64,000 nucleotides of DNA from Maribacter sp. (GTDB lineage Bacteria > Bacteroidota > Bacteroidia > Flavobacteriales > Flavobacteriaceae). The position numbers and the translations under genes were made by a program. The stretch lies in contig PDPR01000010.1 of assembly GCA_002749285.1 (NCBI GenBank), positions 62,001 to 126,000 of the forward strand, read 5' to 3'. Of this stretch, positions 61,811-64,000 are shown in pieces; position 1 is the first letter of the stretch; each line of letters opens with the position of its first letter. The notes under the pieces were generated by a model. It did not search any database and had not been told where the DNA came from. It saw only the letters and a program-made list of their open reading frames with translations.

Positions 61811-62731
61811 CTATTTTAAAAACCGGATATTCCGTTTCAACCCTGAGAACTTAGTCCGTTTTACCGCGGATTTCCTAAAGACCTTATTAAAGACTTCCTG
61901 GGTTATCTCTTCCCAATCATTTTTGTCGTTTGACAATAGATCAGGGTGGGGATTGAATAAGGGTTCGTTGTGCGATCTTGAAAATCGGTTCCACGGACAG
62001 ACGTCTTGACAGACATCACAACCGAACATCCAATCATCGAACTTCCCATGGAATTGGGCAGGGATCTCATTCTTCAATTCAATAGTAAAATAAGAGATGC
62101 ATTTGCTGCCATCCACCACATTGGGCCCAACGATCGCTTGTGTGGGGCAGGCATCGATACATGCCGTGCAGGAACCACAATGATCGGTGGCCGGACTATC
62201 ATAGTCCAATTCCAGATCTAAGATCAATTCTGCGATAAAATAGAACGAGCCTACTTTCCGGGTCAATAGATTACTATGCTTCCCGATCCACCCCAACCCA
62301 CTTTTGGCCGCCCAGGCCTTGTCCAAAATAGGGGCCGAGTCCACAAAGGCACGCCCATCGACCTCCCCTATCTCCGTGGTGATGAAATCCTGAAGTTGTC
62401 TAAGTTTTGATTTTATGATGTGATGGTAATCTTGTCCGTAGGCATATTTCGACACCTTATAAGTACCTTCTTTCTGTTTGTCCCCAGGATAGTAATTCAA
62501 CAATAAGGAAATAACCGATTTTGAGCCCTCGACCAATTTAGTGGGATCCAACCGTTTGTCAAAATGGCTCTCCATATACTGCATTTCGCCATGCATATTT
62601 TGATTCAACCACTTTTCCAACCTAGGGGCTTCTTCTTCCAAAAAGGAGGCCTTGGAGATACCACAAGACAAAAAACCGAGGCGCTTTGCTTCGGATTTGA
62701 TCATTGCTGTATATTTTGACTTGGCACTCAA
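61811..62731 (-). CDS. queG: Epoxyqueuosine reductase QueG
   Basis: A 306-residue cobalamin- and Fe-S-dependent reductase of the last step of queuosine synthesis in tRNA. The family pattern is complete: [10 protein letters not shown] and [12 protein letters not shown] near the N terminus, [19 protein letters not shown], and two [4Fe-4S] motifs, [16 protein letters not shown] and [14 protein letters not shown]. The start is uncertain: TTG at 62731 overlaps the ruvB stop and gives a full N-terminal helix, while the first ATG is at 62704. I prefer TTG. A queuosine-precursor transporter at 4205 fits the same pathway. Confidence 0.94.
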   Translation of the reverse strand: MSAKSKYTAMIKSEAKRLGFLSCGISKASFLEEEAPRLEKWLNQNMHGEMQYMESHFDKRLDPTKLVEGSKSVISLLLNYYPGDKQKEGTYKVSKYAYGQDYHHIIKSKLRQLQDFITTEIGEVDGRAFVDSAPILDKAWAAKSGLGWIGKHSNLLTRKVGSFYFIAELILDLELDYDSPATDHCGSCTACIDACPTQAIVGPNVVDGSKCISYFTIELKNEIPAQFHGKFDDWMFGCDVCQDVCPWNRFSRSHNEPLFNPHPDLLSNDKNDWEEITQEVFNKVFRKSAVKRTKFSGLKRNIRFLK

Positions 62732-63750
62732 AAAAGTCCAGGTTGGGTTCCTTCCTTTGTCCTCCCCAAATGTTTATAGGCCAGTTCGGTGACTTCACGC
62801 CCACGGGGGGTACGCATGATAAAACCCTGTTGGATCAAAAAAGGTTCGTACACTTCCTCAATGGTCTCGGAACTTTCCGAGACCGCAGTAGCGATTGTGG
62901 TAATCCCTACGGGCCCTCCTTTGAACTTATCGATAATGGTCGTTAAAATCCTGTTATCCATTTCATCAAGACCATGTGCGTCAACGTTCAGGGCCTTTAG
63001 ACTGTATTTCGATATTTCCATATCAATTCTGCCATCACCCTTGATCTGTGCAAAATCACGGACCCTTCGCAAAAGTGCATTGCAGATCCTAGGTGTTCCC
63101 CTGCTACGCCCTGCAATCTCGATAGCCGCATTCCGGGTTATGGACACTTTCAATATTTCAGCACTTCGCTCAACGATCGTCGATAACAGTTCCGTGGAAT
63201 AATACTGCAATCTACTTTGTATACCAAAACGGGCCCGCATGGGAGATGTCAACAGACCCGATCGGGTCGTCGCCCCAATTAGGGTAAAAGGATTTAGATT
63301 AATCTGTACAGACCGGGCATTGGGCCCTGTCTCTATCATGATATCTATCTTATAGTCCTCCATGGCAGAATAAAGATATTCTTCGACTATAGGGCTCAGC
63401 CTATGGATCTCATCGATGAAAAGCACATCCCTTTCCTGAAGATTGGTCAAAAGACCCGCCAAATCCCCGGGCTTATCCAACACCGGGCCGGAAGTAACCT
63501 TTATGCCTACCCCCAACTCGTTGGCCAGTATATGGGCCAAGGTCGTCTTCCCCAATCCAGGAGGGCCATGGAACAGAGTATGGTCCAGTGCCTCGTTCCT
63601 CTGATTGGCCGCCTCTACAAAAACCTTCAAATTCCCAAGCACTTGTTCCTGACCTGTAAAGTCATTAAAGGTTATGGGGCGAAGTGCTCTTTCCATATCA
63701 ATTTCCTCAGGCGATAAATTACCTGTACTAGGGTCTAAATACTCGTTCAT
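62728..63750 (-). CDS. ruvB: Holliday junction DNA helicase RuvB
   Basis: A 340-residue AAA+ motor: Walker [10 protein letters not shown] (62-70), Walker [12 protein letters not shown], sensor [18 protein letters not shown], and the arginine finger and winged-helix region ([36 protein letters not shown]). It drives branch migration with RuvA. It overlaps queG by 4 bases. A perfect -7 box, TATCTTTG on the minus strand (63758-63765), begins only 8 bases upstream of the ATG, which would make the transcript almost leaderless. Confidence 0.96.
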   Translation of the reverse strand: MNEYLDPSTGNLSPEEIDMERALRPITFNDFTGQEQVLGNLKVFVEAANQRNEALDHTLFHGPPGLGKTTLAHILANELGVGIKVTSGPVLDKPGDLAGLLTNLQERDVLFIDEIHRLSPIVEEYLYSAMEDYKIDIMIETGPNARSVQINLNPFTLIGATTRSGLLTSPMRARFGIQSRLQYYSTELLSTIVERSAEILKVSITRNAAIEIAGRSRGTPRICNALLRRVRDFAQIKGDGRIDMEISKYSLKALNVDAHGLDEMDNRILTTIIDKFKGGPVGITTIATAVSESSETIEEVYEPFLIQQGFIMRTPRGREVTELAYKHLGRTKEGTQPGLF

Positions 63751-63757
63751 ATGCGAA

Positions 63758-63765
63758 CAAAGATA
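63758..63765 (-). promoter_or_regulatory. Candidate -7 element for ruvB-queG
   Basis: TATCTTTG on the minus strand matches TAnnTTTG exactly. No TTG lies at the ideal -33 position. If used, transcription starts about 4 bases before the ruvB ATG. Confidence 0.35.
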
Positions 63766-63838
63766 GTGAAAATCAAATGTTAAAATTCACTTGGGACATA
63801 CCAACTATATCGTTATTGTTGATTATATTGTGACAATA

Positions 63839-63852
63839 ATGACAATTGTCAT
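63839..63852. promoter_or_regulatory. 14-bp perfect palindrome upstream of the probable pckA
   Basis: ATGACAATTGTCAT is a perfect palindrome 80 bases upstream of the ATG at 63933 and lies in the divergent ruvB/pckA intergenic region. It is preceded by a second dyad, ATTGTGACAAT (63827-63837). Candidate operator for a dimeric regulator; no regulator is identified. Confidence 0.35.
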
Positions 63853-63932
63853 CTTTTACAAGGGTAATATTATCGATATTTGCGGAAAATTAAAAACAAG
63901 AATTTTTAACAACCATTTTAAAGCAGAAAACA

Positions 63933-64000
63933 ATGTCAGCAACATTTGATCTTAAAAAGTATGGTATTGATACCGAAAAAATCTATAGGAACAGCAGTGT
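63933..64000 (+). CDS. pckA: Start of a probable ATP-dependent phosphoenolpyruvate carboxykinase
   Basis: Only 22 codons are visible before the window ends: MSATFDLKKYGIDTEK, then IYRNSS. The pattern of a short leader, a YGI turn and a (V/I)xRN(S/A)S segment resembles the start of PEP carboxykinases (the RNxS...LYE type). There is no catalytic motif in view, so this is tentative. Malic enzyme in the same region would be metabolically consistent, as both act on C4/C3 interconversion. Confidence 0.45.
   Translation, partial: MSATFDLKKYGIDTEKIYRNSS

Noticed and set aside
1..64000. CRISPR arrays, prophage structural genes or restriction-modification systems
   Set aside because: No regularly spaced repeats, capsid/tail genes, cas genes or methyltransferase-endonuclease pairs were seen; the only methyltransferase is a SpoU-type RNA enzyme.

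Overview
The window looks like a chromosome segment of a Gram-negative member of the Flavobacteriaceae (Bacteroidota). It carries the gliding/type IX secretion protein SprA, two PorP/SprF-family proteins, a type B T9SS C-terminal domain, GH3-family and SanA-like genes, the ruvA-sprA-gcvH gene order, and promoters of the Bacteroidota form TTG-N17..21-TAnnTTTG. Most genes are housekeeping.

Layout. 1-11.3 kb: partial GH3-like gene, DUF2797 protein, AsmA-like protein, queuosine-precursor transporter, SppA, a FolK-deoxynucleoside kinase fusion, an RNA methyltransferase and MutS. 11.4-11.8 kb: tRNA-Gly(GCC) and tRNA-Leu(TAA) behind a clear promoter. 11.8-19.7 kb: an AT-richer accessory island. It encodes two FtsX-type permeases, a LolA-like periplasmic carrier, an outer-membrane beta-barrel and an ABC ATPase, followed by a decayed IS982-family transposase, a membrane-anchored AraC-type regulator, an IS3-family 5' remnant and a GC-rich palindromic element. 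Paired 20-bp repeats lie upstream of the first permease, and a decayed copy of the same operator-promoter segment lies just after the regulator gene. 19.8-28.3 kb: SanA-like protein, then an OmpA-PorP/SprF-T9SS adhesin cassette and fabD. 28.5-36.7 kb: gamma-carbonic anhydrase-like protein, LytTR response regulator and TPR-LytS kinase, DUF4349 and vWA proteins, a second PorP/SprF protein, an Nfu-type Fe-S scaffold and dodecin. 36.8-43.3 kb: tsaB and a MacAB-TolC-like export operon. 43.7-49.2 kb: cytochrome oxidase assembly and subunit genes (SCO, DUF420, COX IV, two COX III, heme O synthase). 49.5-59.1 kb: TonB, VanZ, GcvH, SprA, RuvA. 59.2-64 kb: malic enzyme, QueG, RuvB and the start of a probable pckA.

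How the genes fit together. Several physiological themes recur: type IX secretion and gliding, queuosine salvage and synthesis (transporter plus QueG), aerobic respiration, and envelope transport. The most unusual part is the island. Its five genes provide an inner-membrane ABC extractor, a periplasmic lipid-binding carrier and a dedicated outer-membrane barrel, which together resemble a self-contained trans-envelope relay for a hydrophobic substrate. It apparently has its own regulator and operator and is bordered by insertion-sequence debris.
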